The notes beneath the pieces were generated by a model. The model saw nothing but the letters and a program-made list of their open reading frames with translations, did no database searches and was not told where the DNA came from. A DNA stretch of 64,000 bases, from NCBI GenBank assembly GCA_026929865.2, contig CM049407.1, positions 14,152,001 to 14,216,000 on the forward strand, written 5' to 3'. The position numbers were made by a program, and so were the translations under genes. Positions within the stretch are counted from its first letter, which is position 1; every line of letters begins with the position of its first letter. The DNA is from Hyperoplus lanceolatus. Taxonomy: Eukaryota; Chordata; Actinopteri; Uranoscopiformes; Ammodytidae. Of this stretch, positions 19,302-35,830 are shown in pieces.

Positions 19302-20973
19302 CTGTGTATCTCTGTCTCTCTGTCTATTATGCACACACCTACGCACACACACACAAAACCACTCACACAGAAAAACATACGCAAAACTCTCTCATGCAGT
19401 ACCAGTCTCCTCTGCTCCTACGTTATGGCCTACTTCCTCCCTCATCATGTGAAAAGCGATGGTGATTAAATGGGAGAACCGCAGATCCTCGGATGCCACA
19501 GGGCACTACAGGTCCCATGATGCCGAGGGGCACCTGTTTTCTTCGCCCCCTTGAGAATCCGTATGTCAGTAATTAGTGAACACCACCTCTGGTGTGTGTG
19601 TGAGAGGATACTGTGCTTTCATATTTCTGTTTGACTATTTCAAGTAGAGCTGTTATCCGCTTTCAGTCCAAAACTCCAGCTGTTTCTTATTTGCTTGTTA
19701 CATACTTCACGTCCCCAATATAGATGCACCTCTGTCCTTTGCTTTTATGGCATTTTGCCATCTCATCCAATTTCATTCTTGCTTAAAGTGCACTTTGGCA
19801 GGCCTCTTGACTTCGAAGGAAATTAGCGACTGCGTGCCCGAATCGAAGAGGTGACTTTTGAATCACAGAATGACCCCCTTTGGCCTCCAGCCTCCTCAGT
19901 GGGAAATGGAACATTCCCCCTTCAAAAGGCCTTCCAAATCATCTGTCAACTACAGATATTTGACGGGATGCACCACGCGGGAACGTGTAACCTTGAGCAT
20001 CCCCATGACCTGAATTTTCCATAACTGTTTTTTTCCAAACCACCTCATTCTGCATATATACCTCATTGACAAAGGGCGACACCACTTTGGATACAGGACA
20101 ACCCTTGTCATTTTAATGCATTTTTCAATGTGGAGTCCAGTTGTGGATCCTGCTTGTATTGATTTCCTCTCTTACATTTACACATGGTGACTTTCAAACG
20201 TCAGTATCATTAGATTAATAGAAGGGCTCCACCTGCCATAGGAGGTGTGTTTGAAGGAGACTGGCTCCAGACCAGCTTCTCCGTCCTGCTCACCAGCTCT
20301 CCCCGGAGACAGGCACAACAGCAGCTGCCATCCTACTCTCTCTCTCTGCTACATGCCATCAAATCATCCCGCTGCCTAATCCTCTCCTCTCTGAATCAGA
20401 CCACGGGAAGGTGCAGGATGAAGAATCTGGTGGAGAAGAGATTGCAGCATGCAGCTCAATAACCATATTTTTTTTCTTTTCAAGGGAAAAATTAATTGTA
20501 AAGTAAAGATGTCAAATTTGATAGAAGAATTATTTTTTATTAGAAAAACTAGCTCACCGCTTAGACATGTTGCATGATTGATTGTATTTAAAAAATACCT
20601 GTGCAACCACAAACATTACTGGGACATGTAGTTATATAGTATACAAGTACTGAAGTAATGTTCTTCATAACAATGCAGCACATCTACAAGCTAGACATAA
20701 AGAATCAGTATATCTCTTGTTACTGTTCACTTATTACTTACCTATACATAAATCCTGTTCATATGTTGCCTCTGCACTCGAGCTGTTGCATTCCATGGAG
20801 TTGTTAAGAAAACAGTTGTTGCCATCACTCAAAGAAGTCATATCATACTGAGATGTACTGTGGCCCCAGTGCTCACCAGTTCACCACTGAGAAAACATCA
20901 AATGCATTCCAACAAGTAGCAAACAATAGCTAATGAGAGAAACTATGACAAATTTGAGCTGTGCCGTCTCTTA
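19302..20973. other. Intergenic, nothing recognised
   Basis: No coding exon stands out. The stretch at 20247-20460 has an open frame, but its composition and flanks do not support a gene. Confidence 0.35.
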
Positions 20974-22128
20974 CAGTTTTTTTCGATCGCTAAACCACAG
21001 TGGGCACAACTGTAGCTCAATGTGCAAAACTCTAACTACAGTCTGCACTACCAACAGTCATGGAGCTGAACAGTTCACTTCACCTGCAAAACAGGTTCAG
21101 TGCAGCAAACACTATGAACCAGCCTCATTGAGATAACACACTGTCACTCAGAACCTGCTCAGAGTATAAACACTAGCATCAAACCCCAATACACAAATTA
21201 CAAACTTTTAATCTTTACAGTTTGAATAATATGAGTTATTTCACAAAAATTACATAATATTTTCTTTGATGAAAGGGTGAAATTCTTTCACATGAAATTG
21301 TTTATTTTATAACATACCATTTTTTTTGAAAAACAAAAAGAAATGAAAATCAGAAGTTTGCTTCAATAGATACACATTTTGTATACTTTATTGAAAACAT
21401 TTCCATATGTAGTATTTATCTGTGTAAATATTCTAAAATTGTAATACAGAAATCAATTCCTGTAATGTTGTCATTTACTGTAAGGATGCAACTCTAAGCT
21501 GTTTGTTTGCTGAAAAATTTGTATTACAGATGCAACTTTAGATTTTTGCAGATTGGGTTGCACTCTCAACCCTGCCTCTCTCAATGAGAGACCATGATTC
21601 ACAACAGGGTCTATCAGTGTTGCCCTTACTGTATTTCATCAGACATTACAGCTCTATGTCTTCTAGGTCTTCCTCCACACATCCACACTCTCACTGCCAC
21701 TCTTCTACCGCCAACATCCTGTCTTCCTGGGTCCAATTCCAAAAAAATATATATTTTTGAGCTTTCCCTTTATACTGTATATATGTTCACTAACAAGTCT
21801 AAACAAGACATCTTAGTGTTTGAGTTGAAATTGCAATCCGCAGTGTTTGAAAGGGATTCATTCTGTTTTGAATGTGTGGTTTATAGTTGTGGCAGCAGTG
21901 TGTTATAGCATTTGAAAAAAGTGCTGGAAATCCACAGTGTTGTGCAGGCTGTGGTTAAGCCATGAGATAGGTGTGTAGAGTTTTGAAAGTTGTGTATAAG
22001 CAATAAAAAACGAGCTAAAACGATCAACAGTTTGGTCCGAATGAACCGCTGCTCTGCATACTGTTGTTAGAGTTTTGCACTTGTCGTTCCAGTTGTGCCC
22101 ACTGTGGTTTAGCAATCGTAAAAAACTG
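20974..22128. mobile_element. Tc1/mariner-type non-autonomous element
   Basis: The ends are inverted repeats of more than 35 bp with few mismatches. The left reads cagtttttttcgatcgctaa, the right (reverse complement) cagttttttacgattgctaa, and both continue into accacagtgggcacaactg. TA dinucleotides flank at 20972-20973 and 22129-22130. The 1155-bp body is AT-rich and has no recognisable transposase. Confidence 0.82.
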
Positions 22129-22130
22129 TA

Positions 22131-23425
22131 ATTTAAGGAAATAATTATACACTTGGGGCAGTATTAATGTGATGAGAGAATTATAAACAAGGTGTACACA
22201 AACATCTCTCCTGCAAATAGTTTCTGTGTTATTTCTCTGTTGAAATTTAAGTGCCTCCTCCGATATCCGGTTTTCGAAACGATTTTTTCAAATCTCCAGG
22301 AAAAGTGACAGATGTCTCCTCATCTATAGCTACATTATAGAATGCCTTTGACCTCAGCTTTAACAATAAACAGCAGCACAGGGGTTGCACTGGCAGCTGT
22401 TTGCAGGAACAGAAGGATGTAAATAATCCCAGCTGGGAGTCTTTCTGGTTAAAACCAGTTCATTATTTAAAAAAAGAAAGTTTGCTCACTAGAGTGCTAC
22501 TCTCACAGCATTGTGAGATTTAATGGGAGAGGTTCCTCTTGTTGTTGTTACTCTGCAGGTAGCTGTCATATTAATGGGGAGCACCTCTCCATGCTAAGCA
22601 CGCCCTTGATCGCCCACTGTCCTACTACTGATGCGGTTCTGAATCGCATTAAATATACTCAAACATACACAAAACACACACACTTACAGAGACACACTTA
22701 CCTATCCTTGTTTTCTATTTTCCAAAGTCCAAAGACCTCATTCACTCAAACTTAAGAGGATCCACTTTTTCATCATTTTTCCAATGCTTACCCCATTGTG
22801 TCGCTGCTCTCCCTTTTATGGCGGAGCTAATATGGATACAAAGACACAGGAAATTAAAAAGAATAGCATAGACACAACCCTCATTATTTCCATTCACAGC
22901 ACCAGTGACATTGTAATTGCAGAAAAAAACATTGCGTCTTTCTCACATGTTCTGTTTAAACCCTCTGAAAAGGACAAGTGATTGATGTCTCTCTCGCTCT
23001 CTTCCACTTCCACTTCCTCATTCCATTCTTCCAAGCAGTCATTCATGTTCTTCTTACTACTTGCCTCACATAAAAAGGAGCTGGTTAATATTCTGTAAAA
23101 TATGTAACATTCAACAAGAGGGGGGATTCACCACATAAACATACTGAGTGACACCAACTTGGCTTTGATTGATCACTACAAATCCTTCTTCTTGTGTGTC
23201 TTTGAGCCTCTCGTTGTAAAATCAATATTGCGCGAGGACACACCTGGATGCGTATTTACATGCTCGTGGGCACATCCTCAGTCACAAACAAGGGCACACA
23301 CATTCAATCTTACCATATTTGTCTTCTTTTGAAAGACTCAATATAAGTTAAAACAATGTACTCTTTGAGTTGCAGGTAATTTATTCAAGGCCCTTAACAG
23401 ATGGACGTCAGCATTTGTGCGCGCG

Positions 23426-23428
<3 letters not shown>
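22131..23428. other. Intergenic, nothing recognised
   Basis: No gene, transposon end or long repeat was recognised in this stretch. Confidence 0.35.

Positions 23429-23488
<60 letters not shown>
23429..23488. repeat. (TG)30 microsatellite
   Basis: A perfect TG tract ending about 70 bases before the exon-like segment at 23561. Confidence 0.97.
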
Positions 23489-23493
<5 letters not shown>

Positions 23494-23560
23494 TACATTG
23501 ATGGTTTCACACAGAGGTGGTATCTCTCCTATCACTCTTAGCTTGCTGTTCTTCCTCCAG

Positions 23561-23649
23561 GTCAGTTTGAGGAAGTCCTTTTATGGACCTGTTTCATGCA
23601 CATGAGCTGGACAGACACCCTGGTCCCTGATTGGCTGCCCCACATCAAG
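23561..23649 (+). other. Orphan exon-like segment (possible caln1 5' exon or unknown gene)
   Basis: A strong acceptor (gttcttcctccag) and a near-consensus donor (aag|gtgagt) bound 89 bp. One of three frames is fully open and reads QFEEVLLWTCFMHMSWTDTL then VPDWLPHIK. I do not recognise the peptide. It lies about 15 kb after nf2 and 16 kb before the first caln1 coding exon. Joined to the exon at 39759 it would not be in frame with the caln1 ATG, so it would be 5'UTR there. It could also be chance. Confidence 0.35.
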
Positions 23650-26302
23650 GTGAGTGTGTCCCCGACCGCCTTATCCCACCCTGTTTATGTCGCCTGTTAA
23701 CTGGCATGCGCTGCTGGATATGTCACCCGGCTAACAAGATCATGTAGACTGGCCAACTATGTATAATAGATTCCTTTTTGATTTTTATATTGTCTATTGC
23801 CAATGAGGGACACAAAATGGTTTTCCAAATGGGTGTACTAAGAAAGGGGTTAATATTTTCTGCTTTGTCTGTATTTGATTACATGCAAAAGAAGTAGGAA
23901 GGAGTCTGTGTGTTTATGAGCATCTGGTATGTGCAGACAGGATGGTGCAAGTATGGTTGTTTATTCCTCGCAAGCTGTTGACGTGCAGTATGTGGCCCAG
24001 TTCAATATCAAGCCATACATGCTCAGAAGATGATTTACTTTATTTTTTAAATTAATTTACATGTTTACTTGATTTTACAATGAGAACAAGCATTTATCGC
24101 ATTCAGACATGCTGCTCAGACATTGTTACAGCTGAGGGGCAGACACTTGCGTGGAGTTGAGCAGTGTCTTGTGTAGTAGGACACCAATGAAAGTGTTGTT
24201 ATGGAGTCATAATTGACTGATAAGAGTGGCGAGTTTATTATTGGGTGGTAAACTGGCAACAGATGGAGACCTTTGGCCACTGCTCTAGTTCAAACAGGGG
24301 CAAAATCATCATTCTACAGTGGGTCCTTTAGTCCCTGGCCTTTGCCCTGTTTTTCCCCTCTGATTGTGTGCAAGTGTGCGTGTGAACGTGTGCGTTTGTG
24401 AGTGTGAACTCACACCTGTTTGATGCTGCTGCTCCATGCTTCACTCATTAGTATTAATGAATTGCACCCTTTCTACATCATCTTCATTATCTCTGTCTTT
24501 CCATTCAGCTGAGTAAAAAGAGACATTATAAATTCGATGAACATGAAACAAAACAGGCAGCGGGAAACACATCAACACTTAACATACTGTATACCGAATA
24601 ACAAGTAAGTACTGCAAAAAAAAAAAAAAAAAAACGGGGGAAAACAGCCTATAGGTTCAACCAAAAAAGGACTTGGTTACATTAAGTCAGTTTTTAAATT
24701 AGTAGGCTGTTGCAGCTGAGGTGGAGTGGGCAAATAAAAAAAAAACTTTTTTTATCTTAAAGCTGCACTAATACAAAAGAAAAATGGATGGTGTGAATAT
24801 GTGCAATATAAAAGGTGTTGCTCACAGTGACAGAGAATGATCACCTAATTGCAGTTTTCTCAGTCTCGAATTAATGCTAATGTGTTTACAGCTTTTTCAG
24901 CTGGCCTCAAATTGGCAAAAAAAAATCTTTAAATTCTATTTCAAGATTGTATAAATTGAAAGACACTTATTATAGATTAACTAAGGACTTAATTCATTTT
25001 ATAAACTGCATTTTGAGTGAGAAATACCCAGAGACCTAAGTACTACCAGAATTCGGTATTTACCTTTAAAACAAAATAAAAAAATGGAGCCAGTAGGTTT
25101 CTCATTCTTTAAGTTTTTACCTGCCTATCTTTGGCTTTCTTTGTGAACACATTTCTCGGTACATGATGTCAGCTCTGCTCTGCTCACCTACTCTCCTTGC
25201 CAGCAGAAAAAACCCCAAACCATCAATCCTGCTTCCTGGCAGCCTCACACGCTGTGGCAATGAAATGTGAACGCACATTGTGACAAAGCTGACCTCCTTT
25301 TCCATTCCTCTGGGGAACGTGCCAGCGGTAGGTGAGAAGAGAGGAGTCGCAGGAGACGTAGATGACGGGGAAAAGCAACTGTTGACGATTAACTGAGAAA
25401 ATTGGGTCAGTGGAAGGAAAGGTGAAGCTGAAAGAAATCTAAGGTAAATGGCCACTGTAACGAAGATGAGGATGACGAGTGTGGAGACTGTGTTAAAGAG
25501 AATAGACCGGGGAGGAGTAAAAGGAAAAGGGGGTAAATTGAGTGGGGGGAAAGGTCAACCTTTCTGGGTGAAAGGAACAGGTAAAAGTGGATAGGAGTTG
25601 GCTTTAGGTGATTGTGTGCGCTTTGGTGGGCAGATGGAGCTCCATCATTCTCTCTGGTTTCTGCCTCCTTACATGCCTTTGGCAGATTTAATGCCCAACA
25701 CCGAATGAAGATCTTCTCTCCATTTCTGTCGGCTGCCTCCATCTCTGGTTTGGTGCTATACTTCCCCGGGGGCCATATTAATACCTGAGGAAACACCACA
25801 CTTCTATTCACATGCCACCGCAGGGACTTTATAGTGCACTTCATTTCCACAGCGGTACAGCATTACTCAAAAAATAAACCCATATGGTGCCATATATTTG
25901 CCAAATATTCTCCACTTTGCACTAATGACACTCCACAGCACTGTTGTGGCCCTTCATCCAGAACTTGAATGGAACAAAACAGCCCTTTTGTTCTTACTCA
26001 CTATACTATACGGTCGTCTGACTGGTACATTCACTGTAAAACGTCTGATAATGTTGTCATGGAAATAAGCGTCGGCCTCAGCTTCGAGTTTGCTCCAGTG
26101 AACGTACAGTATGACTCAGAAAGCTAATATGTTGCTATGGCAATTCCCATGGCAGCTGAGTTGAATATTCCTGTCGCTTGAGTCTGACGAGCTGGCCACA
26201 CATGAAACAACAGTCACTCACTCACTCACTCACTCACTCACTCACTCACTCACTCACTCACTCACTCACTCACTCACTCACTCACTCACTCACTCACTCA
26301 CA

Positions 26303-26354
<52 letters not shown>

Positions 26355-27333
26355 TCCTCCTCGTTCCTCATCAAGTGTTTGTTTCCTGTAACCTCTCTGT
26401 GGTTGTACCCTTGCCTGTCTTCTACCTCACCTCTAGCCCTCCACAACCTCTCTTTCACCTTTAATCTCCATACACTCTTCACTGCTACCTCTGCCCGCTC
26501 CCCTCACACTTCTAGATGTCCCTGCACACCCCTTCCATCCTCTCGTCCCTGTGCTCCACTCAGCGATGTTTCATTTGCTTTAATCTAATTGGATGTTATT
26601 TAATTTGGAGAGCCGTGACTTGTGATGGCTCAGCAGGGATTCAGATGGGTGTAGCTGCGCTGCCCAATGTGTTTTGTGTGTACGATCACGCTCAAGAGTC
26701 TGATGTGTGCACGCATGCACAGATGTGCCCTTCGGAGGAGCAGAATTGTTTGTTTTTTGCAGCCTGGGTTTGTATTGTCTCTGACAACACAAACTAACTT
26801 ACAATCATGCCGAGACGGTCAGCATTTATTTACACGGCTCAGTATGAGTTAGAAGAGCCAGACTGAAAGGATGATGAGGTGTATTGTTCAGATAGCCATG
26901 GAGGGAGAGAAGAGGGCTGCAGAGTGAGACATAGATGAGAGAATGGAGGAAAAGGTAGAGAGATGACCTTGGAGAGGCCAGATAAACAGACATATTGTGT
27001 GATTCATATGACTTCATGCATTATTGACAAAGGAATTATAAGCTGCAGGGAATGGTCTTGAGCTTGCACTAACAATAGACAATGGAAATGAAAACAAAAG
27101 TGTATTGCCTATTTAAATTCAACCCCAAAGGACCTGTTAGGAGCTACAGAGGACAGATCCGAAAGTCTGAGATAATTTGTCTCCGCAGTGTTATCAGGGA
27201 TGTGTTTCCGCTGAAGTCAGATGCCTTGGGTACAAAGCTTTTTCAGAATAGCTCCTGTCATATTAGAATATTGCTGTCGAAAGATATCAAAAAGTAAAAA
27301 ACCATACAGTTGTATATATCACATAGCTGTATG
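23650..27333. other. Intergenic, no gene recognised
   Basis: Mostly unique-looking sequence. A poly-A run of about 20 lies near 24617. The simple repeats at 26213-26351 are listed separately. Confidence 0.35.
26213..26351. repeat. (CACT)n and (AC)n compound microsatellite
   Basis: About 22 copies of a tetranucleotide cover 26213-26300, followed after a short spacer by an AC tract at 26305-26350. Confidence 0.97.
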
Positions 27334-27480
27334 CAGTACTGTTTAAAAGTTTGGAATCACTCTCAATAGAAGGTTACTATGGGGTTAGAACCATTGGAAA
27401 TTGATCATTGAAAAACAGCTGAAAAATGGACTGACCTAAAACTGTTCAATATAAACACGGAATGGCTTTGGGAGAACAAT
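27334..27480. mobile_element. DNA transposon end fragment
   Basis: The block tactgtttaaaagtttggaa at about 27337 is the inverse of cattccaaacttctgaactgta-type sequence at 63105-63128. Such ends belong to a fish Tc1-like family. The other end of this copy was not located. Confidence 0.4.
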
Positions 27481-30633
<3,153 letters not shown>

Positions 30634-30674
30634 CGTGTGAGCGTGCGTGCGTGCATGCATGCGTGCGTGTGTGT

Positions 30675-32530
30675 AAGGAACAGTATTTATTCATAAACTC
30701 ACAGGATGCTGCAGCTTATTGTTTGGCTGGATGCCCTTTGAGCTGTAATGTTGCTCAGATATTTATGTCTAGTTCGGCTTCAGCATTCACCTGTTTACCG
30801 CAGATTCCTCTGGATCGTGTCTCTTGCTCACTCCCATTTTGTCTGTTGTTTGATCATTTAGTTATTAACATAGGCAGACACATAAGAACACAATCGTTTT
30901 ATATCACACTTACTTGGCTGCTGATTGTTAAAGCAGCTCCCGCTGTTCAAAATCCTGTTCGCGTAAATTAACCTGTTTATGGATTTTAAATGTGATTTTC
31001 TGGGATGCCCATGGCGCAAACTCTGGCTGACAGGCTCCTGTTTTTTTCCCCATGGAAGGTCATTGCTGCTGAAGCACTTGGAATAAGCATGGCAGGGATG
31101 TGGAGTGGAATGGAATGGATGGGGACAAAATCTAAATGCTAATGAAAATGAGGTTGGATTTGGAGAGATGTTGAATGTATTATACAGCTGGGTTGTGATC
31201 AGAAACCATAATCTCCTACCACTGCGTTTCTCACTTGGTGAGGGAGCAGAAAACGACATCAAGGCACCGCTCCTCTGCCAGCCAACTTTACAAAGTAGAC
31301 AGAATTCATATAAGAAGTATCACCACAGTGAAGGACTGTCTCCTGCGGCTTTACACTGCAGTATGTAGACAGAAAGTACACTTTCAAAAAAGTCCTATAA
31401 TCTCCTTTTTTAGTTTTTATCATCATAAAACAAATTTCTAGATTATCCTATCATTTCAATAAATGTAGCACCCTGGAAGAGGCTATTAAAACCGCACATT
31501 ATCGTCACCTTTCACTGGCATTGAGGGCATTAATTGCCATGTCTGAAAATGAACTTTGAAATGCTAATGTTACTTTTCAGACGGCTGTTATAGTGTGACC
31601 TTAACCAACACTCTTTCTCTTTTCGAGACTCTGTCTTTAAATTCATTGTGGGCCTTTCCACTTTCTGTTTTGTTGTTGCATACTTTTCTTTCCTTATTAA
31701 ACTTTAACACATATTTAATGAATACACTTGACTTTTCGGGTGTCCTGGTCAGAACTGCTCCAACATTCAAATTCAGCCTTTTCTAAGAACTTTTAAATAT
31801 CATTCCTTGTCACTCTAGACTGTCAACAATCTAACTTTAAAGATCCCAAGCGCTTGTTATTCTACCACTTTTGTGTGTTTTTTTTTTTTAATCGTCACAT
31901 TTATGTAGTGATTAAAGCTCAGGAGACAGGAGATATATATCTGTGAGTGAGCAAAGAAGGGTCAGACAGAGCAAACATTAAAGGAAAAAAAATCGGGCAG
32001 CCACTTCTGATTGCCGGCATGACTCCGAGTATTGATTCGCTGCGAGGTCAGAGTCCATTTTAGTCTGTCCCTGTTGCTCTGTTAGATGGTTTAGACTTCC
32101 TCTCACGACTCCTCTCTTTATATTCGTGAAGCCGGAGGTTTTCGCCCATCATCAGAATTCTTCCAGGTTGCTTGGCAGAATCTAGCTGTAGAATGTACAA
32201 TCCAAGGTACAGAATGGCAGAATCTAGCTGTAGAATGTACAATCCACGCCCCAAAAAAAACACACACACACACACAAAAAGGAGGTTTTGAATCTTATTG
32301 TTTTGTATTATTGAGAATGAATTCACAAATGCCCCAGTTTGCGGAATATAAATGTATGACCAACCAAATACCCAGCCACCCGAAAGAAGCAAAGAATTGG
32401 TTTTCCTAACACTCGAGAAAACTGTGCTCAATTCACCATTAAGTAGATCAATTATCACCGGGGAAGATTCCCCCTGCCCAGCTGTGTCCATTTAGGATAG
32501 CAGATGGACTCCAAGACCATGGCGACCATT
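30675..32530. other. Intergenic, nothing but a small duplication
   Basis: The only structure seen is a 32-base unit repeated exactly at 32173-32204 and 32215-32246 (period 42). Confidence 0.4.
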
Positions 32531-32900
32531 TCATTTAACTTTTATTTATCCTCGAGAGACCAATTGAGGGGTGACCCTCATTTACAATGATGTCGAGTTC
32601 AAAATAAATTCAAAAAACAATTGAAACATTTACACAGTGGTGAAGAGTGGCAGCAATTAAAATTAAATGGGTGAAAGTACAATATAGCCTAATTAAAACA
32701 GTTACAGGAAGAGTTTGGTAGATTTAAGTTAGTTTGTTTAAATTGGTTAAAGGATATGAAGGTATTTAGTTAAATTTTTTGCTGTAAGTTGTTCCAGGAG
32801 TCGGGGGCACTGAAGCTAAAAGCTGTCTTTCCCAGCTCAGAGAACAAGGAACACTGGATGGGACCCAGTAGTGGACATAAATTGGTACTTTGTAGTCCCT
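32531..32900 (-). mobile_element. LINE 3' end, antisense
   Basis: On the minus strand the sequence reads SELGKTAFSFSAPDSWNNLQ then QKI, the conserved C-terminal block of L2-like fish reverse transcriptases, and continues into a 3'UTR that ends in ctctcgaggataaataaaa at 32531. It is the same family as 8765-9150 but better preserved. Confidence 0.72.
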
Positions 32901-34250
32901 GTTGTAAAATAGCTACCAGATAAACAGGTTAACAGCAGTACATGACAGTAGGCTGTCACAAACTGCTAAAGAGTGAAGAAAATATTCAATAAAGATGACT
33001 GAACAAAAATGGCTTCCTACATGTATTTCATATGATATTAGAAACATATCGATCTAAGTGTTGGACTATTTTCATTGATTGTGACATACTTTTTGTATTG
33101 ATTTGTAGGCAGTATAATAATTTACAAAATATATGCCGGAATCCAGGTTAGAGTGTGTAGGTATCAAGGACCTTATTGGAAGTAGGTATTGGACTTTTGT
33201 CACCCTTGACTTTTTTTGTTGTTGCAGTTGTTCATGATTTAATACGTATCTTTCATCTAATACTGTCAAACTGCCATCGCCTTTATAACTGCACATGTTC
33301 ACTACACAGAAAACAGGAGCTTTGGGCTATTTAAACACTCATAAAGGGGTGATAACGGTTTATTTTGGGGTTGGAATATTATAGCTTGATGACGTGTGTT
33401 AATTCATCAAATTACATTTATGGATTTATAATAGAATTAGGGGTGCTGTTTGAAAGGGAATAGCATTTAACTCCTTCTAAGGACAATCCTTTCATCCTTT
33501 GAAACAATCTCAAACTTGCAGAAATCACACGTCATGCAGATGAGGTTGTAAGTGAGAGCACCTTCATTTGTCCTGGCTCTGCTGTAGAAAGTGTCTTCAC
33601 TCTTCAGTACCATGGACAGCGCCAAACGTGTCAGCGCCCCATACAATCACAACTTCCACTTCCTTAGCTTGATTCCTATAGGAATTTAAGGGTATGTCCA
33701 GCTAGGCTACTTTGTAGCCCCAGATTTGCCTAATTTTCCATGGAAATATATGTTAAAACCCTTTGTCAGGCTGATAGTGCGTATGAGCACACGCGTGAAA
33801 CATTCATAAAACTCACTTGTGTTAGGGATTTACTTTTCACTGGTGGTGCCTCGACTCCCAATGACCAGCAGCAGCCTAGCAACGCATCGTACCTCGAGGC
33901 GCAAAATTTATTTACCAATTCTAGTCAGCAGGAGGATCGATTGGCTGGTTAAATAAGTTGATGCAACCACTTTTAATTATTAGAGCTGAGCAACGCGGGC
34001 GGCACAGTTCGTTATCCTCAAGGCAGCAATTCAGCTTCAGGCAGCGGGAAACTGGAGCTTCACACACGGACTAATATACAATTAGCGTCGTGGTTGTAAA
34101 TGGGATAGTAGTGGGGTTTCCTAATCAGAGGCACAGACAGTCTGATGTGGAGATTACAGGAGGGGAGAGAACGATTATTAACAGAAGTAGAGGCTTTGGG
34201 TGTAGATTGATGGAGCCTTAAGGTCTTGGACGCCGAGGAGGGAGATGAAG
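32901..34250. other. Intergenic, nothing recognised
   Basis: No coding, RNA or repeat signal that I can support. Confidence 0.35.
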
Positions 34251-34481
34251 CTTTCGGATGGTAGTGGTGTTGTGGGGGGGGGGGGGTTCGGTTAAGTACT
34301 GCTGCTGCTGATGTCAATGTCACTTCCCAAGCACCATATTTGGTCATCAATGACTATTAAAGCTGTGAAGAATGGCTTAATGAAAACACACACACACACA
34401 TACAGATGTTGCGGCTTCCCTGAGACTTTGCAACCATAATTGATAAGAACTTAACACTCCCCCCTCCCAACCGCCACCACT

Positions 34482-34542
<61 letters not shown>

Positions 34543-35830
34543 CACACACACACCTGCGTGGAGAGCAGCTATCGTTCGCCAAGGCTTCGCATATTTCCCG
34601 CTCACCTATACACAGTCGCACCTCTGCTGCCGTGCCCCCCCCCCCCCATGGGGCCCCTCCCTCTTTACCACACGGGACCGTTGAATGGGTTAAACACTTC
34701 TGTCACCAGGATTAACCGAGATAAGCGCACCAGGAGATCTTCCTTTCACTTTTTTGGCACATCTGCGCTCAAAGGCACTCTCCTCTCAACCGTGTTCATT
34801 CGACAGAATAGATTGAATCTAAATCGTGAGTTATATAAATACATATATATATTTTTTTTATCAAAGGCGACCGGCAGCAGCAGAAGCAGCAGCACCGGTA
34901 ATCTCAGACCCAGACCCGTGGGCGGCTGGGTGGCGTCCGTCTGGGGGAGCTAATAGGACGAAGATTTGGCACACCTACCAACTGCTTCATCCCAATTGTT
35001 CAAGATACGGTGATATGGTGAGAAGAAGTGAGATGTAGAAAAAAGGATGGGAGGCCATTCATGTGGTTCTGGGTTTCAGCTTAAGAGGACACAATCTCCC
35101 AGCACCACCACCATTCTACTCCTCGCCTAACCAGTTGATGTTTTTTTATTGGAGAAAAAAACTGAAAAGTGTGGTGCTCATTGACGCTGAATGAGTCCAT
35201 CCCTAGCTGTCAGACGGACTCCTCGAGAGCACAGCAGGACGGATGCAAACAGACTAAACACATCTTGGCAATTCAGAACACCCTCAGCGTCTCCGCCAAC
35301 GGTGTTGTAACCGAGCTGGGTGAATCTCACACCGGGGGACCAGTCGTTTCACAGGAAGGTAGGCTATACCCCGACAGTTAATGAGTGTGGCACTTCTGGG
35401 TTGGTGTGTTAAAGGTGATGGAAGTAATTATACTGCGACTGACCGCCCATGCGTCGGTCCTGCTGATGGGCGCAGAGCCGCGGAGGCGACTGCACCTGTT
35501 GTCATCTGTGAATGTGCGGAGCGCGCTTTTGCGTGTGTAAACTAAACAAACACCTGTATCTGTTGACATGTCTGGATAAGCTGTATCATTGTTTTGGACA
35601 ACCTGGAAACATAGTAGTGCCTATGTCTATTTTCATTCAGTATTTCAATGCATGTTTCAACTGCTCCTAAAAAAATACATTTTTCTTAAGCTGTTTGTGC
35701 GAGTCGCGCGCGGTAGTGCGCGCTGTGTGGGTTTGATCGGTGTGATTAGGTGATTATAGCCTATTGGACCATCGCACACGTGTAATTACAGTGGAATTGT
35801 CTCGACACGCAGCGGGATGTAAAGCACTCC
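34250..35830 (+). promoter_or_regulatory. caln1: GC/CpG-rich region, candidate caln1 promoter and 5' exon
   Basis: CpG density rises clearly from about 34.9 to 35.8 kb (gagtcgcgcgcggtagtgcg near 35700; gcagagccgcggaggcgac near 35470) against an AT-rich background. A G13 run (34274-34286), a (CT)n tract (34484-34539) and a C13 run (34635-34647) precede it. A donor-like cacaggaag|gtaggc lies at 35352-35366 after open sequence. This fits a vertebrate promoter with a non-coding first exon upstream of the caln1 exon at 39759. No TATA box or start site can be assigned. Confidence 0.35.
34484..34539. repeat. (CT)28 microsatellite
   Basis: A perfect CT tract, possibly a GAGA-type promoter-proximal tract given the nearby CpG-rich region. 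Confidence 0.95.

Noticed and set aside
25117-25850. Two overlapping minus-strand ORFs of 112 and 147 codons
   Set aside because: Low-complexity Ser/Pro/Leu composition, no known domain, no splice or promoter context, and no homology that I recognise.
34558-34953. 131-codon ORF in the GC-rich region
   Set aside because: It spans a C13 run and CT-derived sequence, and its composition reflects GC content. It is more likely 5'UTR or promoter sequence.
35169-35366. Upstream coding exon for a longer caln1 isoform ending at the cacaggaag donor
   Set aside because: The open frame ends one base into a codon while the exon at 39759 needs two, so it cannot be in frame. It is kept only as a possible 5'UTR exon.
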